From positions 3,171,946-3,235,945 of the forward strand of contig NZ_OY780936.1 of assembly GCF_963675905.1 (NCBI RefSeq): a stretch of 64,000 bases of DNA, written 5' to 3'. Each line of letters opens with the position of its first letter. The first letter of the stretch is position 1. Below the pieces are notes generated by a model. That model was not told the origin of the DNA and made no database searches. It worked only from the letters and a program-made list of their open reading frames with translations. This DNA comes from an uncultured Bacteroides sp. GTDB taxonomy: Bacteria; Bacteroidota; Bacteroidia; Bacteroidales; Bacteroidaceae. Shown here piece by piece: positions 19,743-28,481 of the stretch. Both the position numbers and the translations under genes were made by a program.

Positions 19743-19750
19743 TAGCTTTG
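19743..19750 (+). promoter_or_regulatory. -7 promoter box for nadB
   Basis: TAGCTTTG matches TAnnTTTG, 22 bases before the nadB ATG. Confidence 0.6.
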
Positions 19751-19772
19751 TGTTCTCTAAACATATACAATT

Positions 19773-21344
19773 ATGATTAAGAAGTTTGATTTCTTAGTAA
19801 TCGGTTCAGGTATTGCCGGTATGAGTTTTGCCCTGAAAGTGGCACATAAAGGAAAGGTCGCACTTATTTGCAAGACCACTTTGGAAGACGCAAACACCTA
19901 TTTTGCTCAGGGAGGAGTTGCTTCCGTTACAAACACACTAGTAGACAATTTCGAGAAACATATTGAAGATACGATGATTGCCGGCGATTGGATTAGTGAC
20001 CGGGCCGCAGTTGAAAAAGTAGTTAGAGAGGCTCCCGCTCAAATAAATGAACTTATTAGCTGGGGAGTAGATTTCGATAAAACTGAAAAGGGAGATTTTG
20101 ACTTGCACAAAGAAGGCGGTCACTCTGAATTCCGTATTCTGCATCACAAAGACAATACAGGAGCCGAAATTCAGGATAGTCTTATCCAGGCTGTAAAGCA
20201 ACATCCTAACATCACAATCTTTGAAAATCATTTCGCCATTGAAATTCTTACGCAGCATCACCTCGGAGTTACGGTTACCCGCCAGACTCCTGACATTAAA
20301 TGCTACGGAGCTTATATTTTAGATCCGAAAACCGGAAAGGTTGATACTTATCTGGCAAAAGTTACTTTGATGGCAACCGGAGGTGTAGGGGCTGTTTACC
20401 AGACTACTACTAATCCATTGGTGGCAACCGGAGACGGTATTGCTATGGTTTACCGTGCAAAAGGAACGGTTAAGGATATGGAATTCGTCCAATTTCACCC
20501 AACAGCGCTTTATCATCCGGGAGACCGCCCATCATTCCTTATTACTGAGGCGATGAGAGGTTACGGAGGTGTACTTCGAACCATGGATGGAAAAGAATTC
20601 ATGCAGAAGTATGACGAACGTCTTTCGCTTGCTCCACGTGATATCGTGGCAAGAGCTATAGACAACGAAATGAAAAACCGTGGTGACGAGCATGTTTATC
20701 TGGATGTAACTCATAAAGATCCGGAAGAAACTAAAAAGCACTTCCCGAATATATACGAGAAATGTCTCAGTCTGGGCATAGATATTACTAAAGATTATAT
20801 ACCTGTTGCTCCGGCAGCCCACTATCTTTGCGGTGGTATAGAGGTAGATCTCGATGCCTGCTCTTCAATTGAAAGACTTTATGCCGTTGGAGAATGTTCC
20901 CGCACCGGCTTGCATGGTGGTAACCGCCTTGCATCAAACTCACTTATTGAAGCAGTGGTTTATGCTGACGCAGCAGCAAAACACTGTTTAAGCACCATCG
21001 ATCAATATACTTATAACGAGGATATTCCAGAATGGAACGATGAAGGAACACGCTCTCCCGAAGAAATGGTACTTATTACTCAAAGCGCCAAAGAAGTGGG
21101 ACAGATTATGAGTACTTACGTGGGCATTGTTCGTTCGGATCTCCGTTTGAAACGTGCTTGGGACCGCCTGGATATTATTTACGAAGAAACAGAAAGTCTG
21201 TTTAAACGTTCAAAAGCATCTAAAGAAATATGTGAGCTTAGAAACATGGTGAATACTGGTTATCTCATCATGCGTCAGGCAATAGAACGCAAAGAAAGTC
21301 GCGGATTGCACTATACAATTGACTATCCGCACGCAAAAAAGTAG
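19773..21344 (+). CDS. nadB: L-aspartate oxidase
   Basis: This enzyme oxidises L-aspartate to iminoaspartate, the first step of de novo NAD synthesis. Its product is used by NadA, encoded at 33107 in this window. The 523-residue flavoprotein has the FAD-binding GSGIAGMSFAL near residue 11, the active-site stretch QGGVASVTN, substrate-loop motifs around HKEGGHSEFRILHHKDNTG, and the C-terminal HGGNRLASNSLIEAVVYA. In an anaerobe the electron acceptor is expected to be fumarate rather than oxygen. It is monocistronic, and nadA and nadC are not adjacent. Confidence 0.95.
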   Translation: MIKKFDFLVIGSGIAGMSFALKVAHKGKVALICKTTLEDANTYFAQGGVASVTNTLVDNFEKHIEDTMIAGDWISDRAAVEKVVREAPAQINELISWGVDFDKTEKGDFDLHKEGGHSEFRILHHKDNTGAEIQDSLIQAVKQHPNITIFENHFAIEILTQHHLGVTVTRQTPDIKCYGAYILDPKTGKVDTYLAKVTLMATGGVGAVYQTTTNPLVATGDGIAMVYRAKGTVKDMEFVQFHPTALYHPGDRPSFLITEAMRGYGGVLRTMDGKEFMQKYDERLSLAPRDIVARAIDNEMKNRGDEHVYLDVTHKDPEETKKHFPNIYEKCLSLGIDITKDYIPVAPAAHYLCGGIEVDLDACSSIERLYAVGECSRTGLHGGNRLASNSLIEAVVYADAAAKHCLSTIDQYTYNEDIPEWNDEGTRSPEEMVLITQSAKEVGQIMSTYVGIVRSDLRLKRAWDRLDIIYEETESLFKRSKASKEICELRNMVNTGYLIMRQAIERKESRGLHYTIDYPHAKK

Positions 21345-21420
21345 ATTGGCACAAACTTCGCCCTGGTTTTTATAACAAACGGAATAGTTTTTTATAAACC
21401 CGGCGAATAAAGAATAAATC

Positions 21421-21497
21421 CTTGTACAGAACAATTCATTCTTTTGTACAGAAGAATGAATTGTTCTGTACAAAAGAAAACAATCTTTTGTACAAGA
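21421..21497. repeat. TGTACA palindrome array A (four units, 22-bp period)
   Basis: TGTACA occurs at 21423, 21445, 21467 and 21489, each exactly 22 bases after the last. Each is the centre of an imperfect longer dyad of the type CTTTTGTACAAAAG. The first three units also form a perfect inverted repeat with 21-base arms (21423-21443 and 21452-21472). The array ends 11 bases before the glycosyltransferase ATG. Its last 33 bases are nearly identical to the end of array B at 41.2 kb. Confidence 0.9.
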
Positions 21498-21507
21498 ATC
21501 TAATAAC

Positions 21508-22650
21508 ATGCCTAGGAACATTGCCAAAAGAGTCCTTATATCTGTGTCGAACGACCTGGTTACCGACCAAAGAGTCGGTAAGGTTTCGGCTTCGTTGCAA
21601 CGAAACGGATATGATGTACTGTTGATTGGCTGTATAAAAAAAGAGCGTAAACCATTAGATCGCCCCTATCAGACCTATCGCTTCAACCTGTTTTTCAGGA
21701 AAAAATTCATCTTTTATCTGGAATATAACCTGCGTCTGCTGTTTGTATTGCTCTTTAAGCGCAAAGATATTCTGTTGTGTAACGATACTGATGCCCTACC
21801 CGCCAATTATATTGCCGCTAAGTTATGCAGAGTTCCGTTGATTTTCGATGCACACGAGCTGTTTCCCGAAGTTCCTGAACTGGCAGACCGCCCGGGAGTA
21901 AAAAGAGTCTGGGAAAAGATTGAAGATATCTTCTTCCCTCACCTGAAGAATTCCTATACCGTATGTCAATCTATTGCGGAACATTATAAGCAGAAATACG
22001 GCATCACAATGGGGGTTGTTCGTAACATTCCCAATAAAGATACTGCAACTTCATCCATAAATAGTGCCGAAAAAAAAAGAATAAGTCTTTTACCTTCGCT
22101 CGAAGGGAAAAAACTGCTGCTCTATCAGGGTGCTATAAACATGGGGCGAGGAGTGGACTGGCTTATCAATGCCATGCCTTACCTTGATAATTGCATACTT
22201 TGCATCTGTGGTGACGGAGACTTACTGCAGGAAATGAAAACTCTTACCAAGGAAAAACAATTGGAAGAAAGAGTTATTTTCACCGGCCGGCTTCCTTTTG
22301 AAGAACTTAATCAATACACCGAAATAGCCGACTTAGGTTTTGTTCTTTTAGAGAATATGGGATTGAGTTATTACTATTCACTTCCCAATCGCATATTCGA
22401 TTATATGAAATATGGCGTACCTGTTCTTGCATCTAACTTCCCCGAAATTGCGCGTATTGTTGAAACACACCAAACAGGCAGGCTTATTTCACATTACGAA
22501 CCGGAATATCTGGCTAAAGTTATTCTTGAAATGCTGAAAGAATGGGAAAATAAACCGGAAGATAAATTCCGGTTAAAAGAACTTTCCAAAGAATATTGCT
22601 GGGAAAACGAAGCACAAGTAATGCTGGAAATAGTAAGAAACGCAAAATAA
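21508..22650 (+). CDS. GT4-family glycosyltransferase
   Basis: A 380-residue GT-B fold enzyme. The N-terminal domain begins with KRVLISVSNDLVTDQRVGKV, and FDAHELFPEVPE lies at about residue 115. The C-terminal donor domain has LLYQGAINMGRGVDWL and the nucleotide-sugar region PNRIFDYMKYGVPVLASNFPEI. GT4 enzymes transfer sugars from nucleotide donors into surface glycans. Its substrate is unknown, and there is no polysaccharide cluster around it. The first ATG in frame is at 21508, right beside array A, which must lie in its promoter or leader. I see no clear -7 box there. Confidence 0.88.
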   Translation: MPRNIAKRVLISVSNDLVTDQRVGKVSASLQRNGYDVLLIGCIKKERKPLDRPYQTYRFNLFFRKKFIFYLEYNLRLLFVLLFKRKDILLCNDTDALPANYIAAKLCRVPLIFDAHELFPEVPELADRPGVKRVWEKIEDIFFPHLKNSYTVCQSIAEHYKQKYGITMGVVRNIPNKDTATSSINSAEKKRISLLPSLEGKKLLLYQGAINMGRGVDWLINAMPYLDNCILCICGDGDLLQEMKTLTKEKQLEERVIFTGRLPFEELNQYTEIADLGFVLLENMGLSYYYSLPNRIFDYMKYGVPVLASNFPEIARIVETHQTGRLISHYEPEYLAKVILEMLKEWENKPEDKFRLKELSKEYCWENEAQVMLEIVRNAK

Positions 22651-22655
22651 AAAAA

Positions 22656-22707
22656 GGGAAAGCTGCCTAGTTTCGTTCTGTCCAGAAAAAAACCAAGTCA
22701 GCTTTCG
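22656..22707 (-). terminator. Probable terminator of the GH5 cellulase gene
   Basis: Arms GAAAGCTG and CAGCTTTC enclose a partly paired loop. Read leftward the stem ends in CCC followed by seven T. It may also stop the convergent glycosyltransferase transcript. Confidence 0.65.
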
Positions 22708-22787
22708 CACTACTAATCAACTAATAATAACTAATCTATTAAGGAACACTTTCCTCTATTTATTAAACACAAAATCTTTTTTAAGAA

Positions 22788-24563
22788 CTAAAATGGATAT
22801 TTCCCGGCAGCAGCTCCTTGCACAAGACCATTAAGTGCTTTTGTATCTTCGGCCACTGTTGTTGAACGGTTAAATATACCGCATCCCTTATCGCCTGTTC
22901 CACCATTATCCCAGTAAAACGGAACTACCCCATAGTTTTTAGCCTGTTTTGTAACGTATTTAACGTAATAAGCACGAGAGTCGAGATGATGAGTCAAGGC
23001 ATCTCCCGTTAATGACATACGGCGTGTTGGAGAAAACTCACCAAGAATAACCGGATAACCTTTATCTACAAAGTTTGTTTTCATCTTGGCAAACTGCGCT
23101 TTCACATAGTCTTCTTCACCAAAAGTGGCAGCTCTTCCGGTTAATTCTCCGGTTGCATACTGATGGAAATCGGCTCCCCAAAGAGCAAAATACTTGCCCA
23201 AGTTTGCATCACTCTCCAATCCACAGAATTGCCATGGATCATAATAGTGAACTTCAACCATCATTCTTTTGGCAGTATTATCAGTGGAAACTTTTAAATT
23301 AGATACAGCCTGGTCAATATTGGTATTAAATGCCTGAATAATCAGATTACGATAAGTATTCTTTCCTCCTGTAGAGCGAACTGCATCCACAAAAGTTTGG
23401 TTGTAAGACATCTGAACATTAAAATTATCCTGAGTTGGATTACCACCCGTACTACCCATATTCACCTCGTTTGCACCGGCAAAAAGAAGATGCTCATCAT
23501 AATTTCTGAAGTATATAGCAATTTGTTCCCAGATAGCCTTCTGCTTTTTATTTACCTCGGCCTGTTTAGCCAGAGTAGGATTGTTTTCCAGCCATCCGCC
23601 ATCCCAGTGAATATTAAGAATAGCGTACATACCATTATTAACACAGTAATCAACAACTTGCTTTACCCTTGCCAGCCAAAAGTCCTTTATCTTATAATTT
23701 GTTGAACTTTCAAGATATCTGTTCCATGCACAAGGAATTCTCACAGCATTTATACCTGTAGCTTTTATAGCATCTATCATAGCCTTGGTAACTGCAGCGT
23801 TCCCCCATTCTGTTTCACCGCTTGCCACAGATCCGGTTATAGTAGTTCCTGAACATTCAAGTGCATTACCTAAATTCCAGCCTAAATACATTTTCTTTGC
23901 AAGTACAAGAGCATCACTCTCCATTCCTGTTTTATCGGCAGCGATAAAGAGATCTTTCGCAGCCTGATTTACGGTAACAGTTTCAGTTAAACCAGCCATT
24001 GTGAAAGTTATAGTACCTACCCGTGAAAAAGAAAAAGTATTGGCTGCAATAGTAAATACTTCTGTTTTATTGGTTACAGTACGGGTAACTGTCTGAGATA
24101 TCCAATCCTGATTGATTGTTACTGTATGAGCTGCCGTAGTTTGCAATTCTACTGTTATCTGTCCGCCATCGACAGTAACATCATACGTACTTTTCTTTAC
24201 CACCAATAAATTAGTTAATTCCTGAGTTACTTTTATCTGCTTTGAAAGAGAGCCTGCAGTAACAGTAATTACAGCTTCCCGATTATCATTAGTGGTATTC
24301 TCTGTAACAGCAACTGTAATTTGTTTAGTACCGGCTTCACCCGAAGAAGTAGACAATGTGCACCACGATTGCGAACTTGTAGCTATCCAATCTACATTCG
24401 ATTTAATGTCGAGCATAGTCGTGCCGCTTCCTTTGGCAAGTGTAAGTTCTTCTTTTGCGACTATTAATTCCGGTTGAACCTCTGGATCACTGCTAGAGCA
24501 TGAAAACAAAGCTGTTAAAAGAAGAATTAACCAAAGGGAAAAATACTTTTTTAAGTAATCCAT
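22788..24563 (-). CDS. BACON-domain GH5 endoglucanase-like lipoprotein
   Basis: A 591-residue surface or periplasmic lipoprotein (signal ending LTALFSC, Cys22). Two tandem BACON-type beta-sandwich domains cover about residues 32-205, and a GH5 catalytic domain follows. GH5 motifs are GWNLGNALE, AVRIPCAW, LNIHWDGGWL, acid/base Glu366 in GANEVN, VEVHYYDPW, and nucleophile Glu509 in ILGEFSP. GH5 enzymes cut beta-1,4-glucans or xyloglucan. A frame reaches 24620, but the -7 box at 24618-24625 excludes that start. No susC/susD pair is nearby, so this is an orphan glycosidase. Confidence 0.9.
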   Translation of the reverse strand: MDYLKKYFSLWLILLLTALFSCSSSDPEVQPELIVAKEELTLAKGSGTTMLDIKSNVDWIATSSQSWCTLSTSSGEAGTKQITVAVTENTTNDNREAVITVTAGSLSKQIKVTQELTNLLVVKKSTYDVTVDGGQITVELQTTAAHTVTINQDWISQTVTRTVTNKTEVFTIAANTFSFSRVGTITFTMAGLTETVTVNQAAKDLFIAADKTGMESDALVLAKKMYLGWNLGNALECSGTTITGSVASGETEWGNAAVTKAMIDAIKATGINAVRIPCAWNRYLESSTNYKIKDFWLARVKQVVDYCVNNGMYAILNIHWDGGWLENNPTLAKQAEVNKKQKAIWEQIAIYFRNYDEHLLFAGANEVNMGSTGGNPTQDNFNVQMSYNQTFVDAVRSTGGKNTYRNLIIQAFNTNIDQAVSNLKVSTDNTAKRMMVEVHYYDPWQFCGLESDANLGKYFALWGADFHQYATGELTGRAATFGEEDYVKAQFAKMKTNFVDKGYPVILGEFSPTRRMSLTGDALTHHLDSRAYYVKYVTKQAKNYGVVPFYWDNGGTGDKGCGIFNRSTTVAEDTKALNGLVQGAAAGKYPF

Positions 24564-24617
24564 ATTCTGAGTTTTAAGGTTAGCTAATTTAAAAAGTGTA
24601 ATTTGTTGATTTCGAAA

Positions 24618-24625
24618 CAAAGCTA
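24618..24625 (-). promoter_or_regulatory. -7 promoter box that fixes the cellulase start
   Basis: Leftward TAGCTTTG matches TAnnTTTG. It lies 54 bases before the ATG at 24563 and overlaps the alternative start at 24620. Confidence 0.6.
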
Positions 24626-24936
24626 AGCCATATTGATCTATAACTATTGAATTTTTGTTAAGGCTGAATGGTATATTAGTTAAGCCAAGGTATTTAAATG
24701 TTGCTTAGAAGGGGATGATTTGTTATTAAATATAACACAACGCTAAAAAGGCTAATAATGAGATCATTAAAAGAATATTATAGACTTATAGTTATCACCA
24801 AAAATAGTATTTCAAAATATACCTTTTTACATATTTCATTAAGTTTGCCAACTTATTTTAAATAAATGATTTCAAGCTACAATTTATTCTATAAAAATAG
24901 AATTTAAAGTTTCAAAAAATAACATATCATAAACAA
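24626..24936. other. Non-coding AT-rich gap upstream of the cellulase gene
   Basis: About 310 bases between the cellulase promoter and the rubrerythrin terminator. I see no gene, repeat or remnant. Confidence 0.6.
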
Positions 24937-24971
24937 AAAAGAGCTAGATACAAAGTGCATCCAACTCTTTT
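24937..24971 (-). terminator. Rho-independent terminator of rubrerythrin
   Basis: Read leftward, AAAAGAGTTGGATGC pairs with GTATCTAGCTCTTTT (with G-U pairs) and runs into TTTTTTG. Confidence 0.8.
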
Positions 24972-24988
24972 AAACTCTAGAATAAAGA

Positions 24989-25567
24989 CTAATAATTTTC
25001 TTTCTTAACCTCAAAATGAGCTTGCGGATGTAAACAAGCGGGGCAAACTTCAGGAGCTTCTTTACCTACATGAATATAACCACAGTTGCGACATTGCCAT
25101 ACTACTTCTCCTTCTTTAGCAAAAACTGACGCTGTTTCGATATTTTTCACGAAAGCACGATATCTCTCTTCGTGAGCTTTTTCTGCAACAGAGATATTAC
25201 GATACATTGCTGCTATTTCATAAAAGCCTTCTTTTTCAGCAACATCAGCAAAAGCTGGATAATCTAAAGACCATTCTTCATGTTCTCCGGCAGCTGCAGC
25301 TTGCAAATTATCGATAGTACGACCAATTACTCCTGCAGGGAAACTTGCATTAATTTCTACCATACCTCCTTCCAGATACTTAAACATACGTTTAGCATGT
25401 TCTTTTTCCTGGTCAGCAGTTTCAGTAAAAATAGCAGCTATTTGCTCAAATCCTTCTTTTTTTGCAGCGCTTGCAAAATAAGTGTAACGCATTCTTGCCT
25501 GAGATTCACCAGCAAATGATTGCATTAAATTCTTCTCTGTTTGTGTGCCTTTAATACTTTTAGCCAT
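24989..25567 (-). CDS. rbr: Rubrerythrin
   Basis: A 192-residue diiron peroxidase that reduces hydrogen peroxide in anaerobes, taking electrons from rubredoxin or NADH-linked reductases. The N-terminal ferritin-like four-helix domain has the carboxylate ligands in MQSFAGESQARMRYTYFA and ETADQEKEHAKRMF. The C-terminal rubredoxin-like domain has two Cys pairs, WQCRNCGY and EVCPACLH. The gene is monocistronic with its own promoter and terminator. Confidence 0.96.
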   Translation of the reverse strand: MAKSIKGTQTEKNLMQSFAGESQARMRYTYFASAAKKEGFEQIAAIFTETADQEKEHAKRMFKYLEGGMVEINASFPAGVIGRTIDNLQAAAAGEHEEWSLDYPAFADVAEKEGFYEIAAMYRNISVAEKAHEERYRAFVKNIETASVFAKEGEVVWQCRNCGYIHVGKEAPEVCPACLHPQAHFEVKKENY

Positions 25568-25617
25568 AATTCAATTTATTTAATTGGTAAATTACATTAT
25601 ATAATTTTGTTCAAACA

Positions 25618-25625
25618 CAAATATA
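25618..25625 (-). promoter_or_regulatory. -7 promoter box for rubrerythrin
   Basis: Leftward TATATTTG matches TAnnTTTG, 50 bases before the ATG. Confidence 0.6.
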
Positions 25626-25744
25626 CTTTTTTTGTTCATAAAAAAGTATTCAAATAGATTATTTAATTATCTCTAGAAAAAATAATCGTAAGTTGATACA
25701 AAGAAATTATATGTTTAAAAACATCCTCATTCACATTTTTTATG

Positions 25745-25752
25745 TACTTTTG
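25745..25752 (+). promoter_or_regulatory. -7 promoter box for the SulP transporter
   Basis: TACTTTTG matches TAnnTTTG, 60 bases before the ATG. Confidence 0.5.
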
Positions 25753-25812
25753 TGCTCTCTTACTTAATTAGTTAACGATTTAGCGAAATTAACTATACAC
25801 ATTATACATTCA

Positions 25813-27489
25813 ATGAAAACGTTTGAATTCAGACCAAAGCTTTTCGATGCTTTGAAAAATTACTCAAAGGAGACGTTCCTTTCAGATTTAATGGCAGGAA
25901 TTATTGTTGGTATCGTTGCTCTTCCTCTGGCTATCGCATTTGGTATTGCCTCTGGCGTTTCACCTGAAAAAGGTATCATCACAGCAATTATCGCTGGTTT
26001 TATCATTTCTTTTATAGGCGGAAGTAAAGTTCAGATTGGTGGACCTACAGGAGCTTTTATTGTTATTATTTACGGCATTATCCAACAATATGGAGAAAAA
26101 GGGTTGCTTGTTGCAACTATTATGGCCGGAGTTTTATTAATACTGCTGGGAGTATTTAAATTAGGTACAATTATTAAATTCATTCCTTATCCTATTGTAG
26201 TAGGATTTACCAGTGGTATTGCACTGACTATTTTTACTACTCAGATAAAGGATTTATTTGGATTATCAATGCACATTGTTCCTGCCGACTTTATTTCTAA
26301 ATGGATAGCATATTTCCAGAATTTCATATCAATAAGTTTATGGCCAACAGTTGTAGGATTGCTTAGTATTCTTCTTATTATTTATACTCCTAAGTTTTCA
26401 AAGAAAATTCCAGGATCGCTTGTTGCAATTGTTCTACTAACTGTTTTAGCATATATCCTGAAAACATACGCAGGCATAACTTCAATAGAGACTATTGGCG
26501 ACCGTTTTACTATCAATTCATCACTGCCTCAGGCGCAAGTTCCTGATATGTCTTGGGAAGTAATTAAAGCACTTTTCCCAACTGCAATAACAATTGCTGT
26601 ATTGGGTGCTATTGAATCATTACTTTCAGCAACCGTTGCCGATGGTGTTACCGGAGATAAACATAATTCCAATCAGGAATTAATAGCTCAGGGTGCTGCC
26701 AACCTGATAACTCCATTATTTGGAGGTATCCCTGCAACAGGAGCTATAGCACGTACAATGACCAATATTAACAATGGTGGCAAGTCACCTGTAGCCGGAT
26801 TGATTCATGCTGTGGTACTTTTACTCATTTTAGTTTGTCTTGGCCCACTTACCAAACATATTCCTATGGCTTGTCTTGCCGGAGTATTGGTAATAGTGGC
26901 TTATAACATGAGTGAATGGAGAACATTCCGTCAGCTGTTGAAAAACCCTAAATCGGATGTTGCTGTATTGCTTATAACATTCTTTCTGACTGTTATCTTC
27001 GATTTGACAGTGGCTATTGAGGTAGGAATCGTTATTGCATGCTTATTGTTTATGAGACGTGTAGCTGAGACTACAAACATTTCGGTTATCACTGACGAAA
27101 TTGATCCAAATGCCGGACTGGATATTGCAGTACACGAAGAACCTTTAACCATTCCTGACGGAGTTGAGGTGTATGAAATTAACGGTCCTTACTTCTTTGG
27201 TATTGCAAATAAGTTCGAGGAACAAATGGTTCAGATGGACGACCGGGCAAAGATTCGTATTATCCGTATGCGTAAAGTTCCATTTATTGATTCTACCGGC
27301 ATACATAACCTCACAAGCCTTTGTCGCATGTCAAAGAAAGAAGGTAGTCAGATCATCCTTTCGGGTGTAAACGAAAAGGTACATGCGGTTCTTGAAAAAT
27401 CGGGCTTCAATGATTTATTAGGAAAAGAGAATATTTGTAGCCACATTAATATTGCTTTAGACAGAGCTAAAGAGATATTAAACAAATAA
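25813..27489 (+). CDS. SulP-family anion transporter with C-terminal STAS domain
   Basis: A 558-residue secondary transporter. The N-terminal half has the SulP signature (LMAGIIVGIVALPLAIAFGIASGVSPEKGIITAIIAG) and about 12-14 membrane segments to residue 425. A STAS domain follows (about residues 440-555) with the conserved IPFIDSTGIHNL loop. Characterised relatives carry sulfate, bicarbonate or dicarboxylates, and the anion here cannot be assigned. No carbonic anhydrase or sulfate-assimilation genes are adjacent. The gene is monocistronic with a strong terminator. Confidence 0.92.
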   Translation: MKTFEFRPKLFDALKNYSKETFLSDLMAGIIVGIVALPLAIAFGIASGVSPEKGIITAIIAGFIISFIGGSKVQIGGPTGAFIVIIYGIIQQYGEKGLLVATIMAGVLLILLGVFKLGTIIKFIPYPIVVGFTSGIALTIFTTQIKDLFGLSMHIVPADFISKWIAYFQNFISISLWPTVVGLLSILLIIYTPKFSKKIPGSLVAIVLLTVLAYILKTYAGITSIETIGDRFTINSSLPQAQVPDMSWEVIKALFPTAITIAVLGAIESLLSATVADGVTGDKHNSNQELIAQGAANLITPLFGGIPATGAIARTMTNINNGGKSPVAGLIHAVVLLLILVCLGPLTKHIPMACLAGVLVIVAYNMSEWRTFRQLLKNPKSDVAVLLITFFLTVIFDLTVAIEVGIVIACLLFMRRVAETTNISVITDEIDPNAGLDIAVHEEPLTIPDGVEVYEINGPYFFGIANKFEEQMVQMDDRAKIRIIRMRKVPFIDSTGIHNLTSLCRMSKKEGSQIILSGVNEKVHAVLEKSGFNDLLGKENICSHINIALDRAKEILNK

Positions 27490-27527
27490 ATAAGCATAGC
27501 TAAGCAAATTAAAGCTATTACGATATA

Positions 27528-27569
27528 GAAAAGGTGGACAGTATATATAATTTTACTGTCCACCTTTTC
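27528..27569 (+). terminator. Rho-independent terminator of the SulP gene
   Basis: Perfect 16-base arms starting GAAAAGGTGGACAGTA enclose a ten-base AT loop and are followed by CATTTTTATT. Confidence 0.9.
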
Positions 27570-27638
27570 CATTTTTATTCTACACTTTTATCTAAAAACC
27601 CGATCAAAAATCAGCTTAGTATTGATGGAAAAATTAGA

Positions 27639-28415
27639 TTAATATGAGGCAGTGGCAGCAATACCATTGCTTTTAAGCAAATCAAGAATGCGATTAAGTT
27701 CCTGACGAGTTGCTTTTACCAGATATTTATCCGGCGTAGCTCTGTCAATTGTATAGATCATCACTTGAGAAGGAGCTATTGATTTCACCACTTCAAGCCA
27801 GGGAAGCACAAATTCGTCTCCTGTGTTATTAACATCCTCGCCATAACATGTTCCTTTCATAAACATAGTTTGAATGATTACATGCCCTTTAAATGCCTTT
27901 AAGCGGTCAATGATTGCATCCAGATCATAATTCCCATTCGGACGATCAACCATTTTAATATAATCCACACTCACTGTATCGAGTTTCAATATATTATTGT
28001 CAACCTTCATCAGTGCTTCAAAAACCTTCGGACGATTGATAAATGTAGAATTACTAAGTACGCTCACTTTAGCTTTGGGGAAATAACGGTTACGCAATTC
28101 GATTGTATCATCAATAATTTCCGGAAAATGAGGATGAGCAGTAGGTTCTCCGTTTCCTGCAAAGGTAAGCACATCGGGTGATGGGCCGTTTGCTTGCATA
28201 TCTTTTAGCTTTTTTTCCAATTCCGTACGCACCTCTTCCCGGGTAGGCAGAGGCTGATTAGGACGTCGCTCAGCGTTAACTCCGCATTCACAATAAATAC
28301 AATCGAAAGAGCAAACCTTCCCATCGGAAGGCAAAAGATTTATTCCTAAAGAAACACCAAGACGACGAGAATGAACAGGGCCGAAAATTGGTGAAGGAAA
28401 AATAACAGTCGGCAT
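27639..28415 (-). CDS. Radical SAM protein, COG0731-like, function unknown
   Basis: A 258-residue enzyme with the radical SAM motif C-SFD-C-IY-C at Cys35, Cys39 and Cys42 and the SAM-binding GNGEPT motif near residue 96. The family (COG0731-like) is related to wyosine-tRNA synthesis enzymes, but bacterial members such as this have no proven substrate. No extra C-terminal iron-sulfur cysteines are seen, so it does not look like a SPASM maturase. The gene is monocistronic. Confidence 0.82.
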   Translation of the reverse strand: MPTVIFPSPIFGPVHSRRLGVSLGINLLPSDGKVCSFDCIYCECGVNAERRPNQPLPTREEVRTELEKKLKDMQANGPSPDVLTFAGNGEPTAHPHFPEIIDDTIELRNRYFPKAKVSVLSNSTFINRPKVFEALMKVDNNILKLDTVSVDYIKMVDRPNGNYDLDAIIDRLKAFKGHVIIQTMFMKGTCYGEDVNNTGDEFVLPWLEVVKSIAPSQVMIYTIDRATPDKYLVKATRQELNRILDLLKSNGIAATASY

Positions 28416-28440
28416 GATATATGTTTTTAAAAAGTTGCTG

Positions 28441-28448
28441 CAAATATA
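28441..28448 (-). promoter_or_regulatory. -7 promoter box for the radical SAM gene
   Basis: Leftward TATATTTG matches TAnnTTTG, 26 bases before the ATG. Confidence 0.6.
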
Positions 28449-28481
28449 AGGGTTAAAGATGGGAAACGAATCTATTTACAT

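Noticed and set aside
21421-21497. CRISPR array interpretation of the TGTACA repeats
   Set aside because: The repeat core is 6-8 bases, spacers are 14-16 bases and themselves palindromic, and there are no cas genes.
21422-21625. Short open frames through array A (and similar ones through array B)
   Set aside because: They read the TGTACA repeats as repeated peptides, lack promoters and overlap the real glycosyltransferase gene; the 22-bp unit is not a codon multiple, so coding is not what conserves it.
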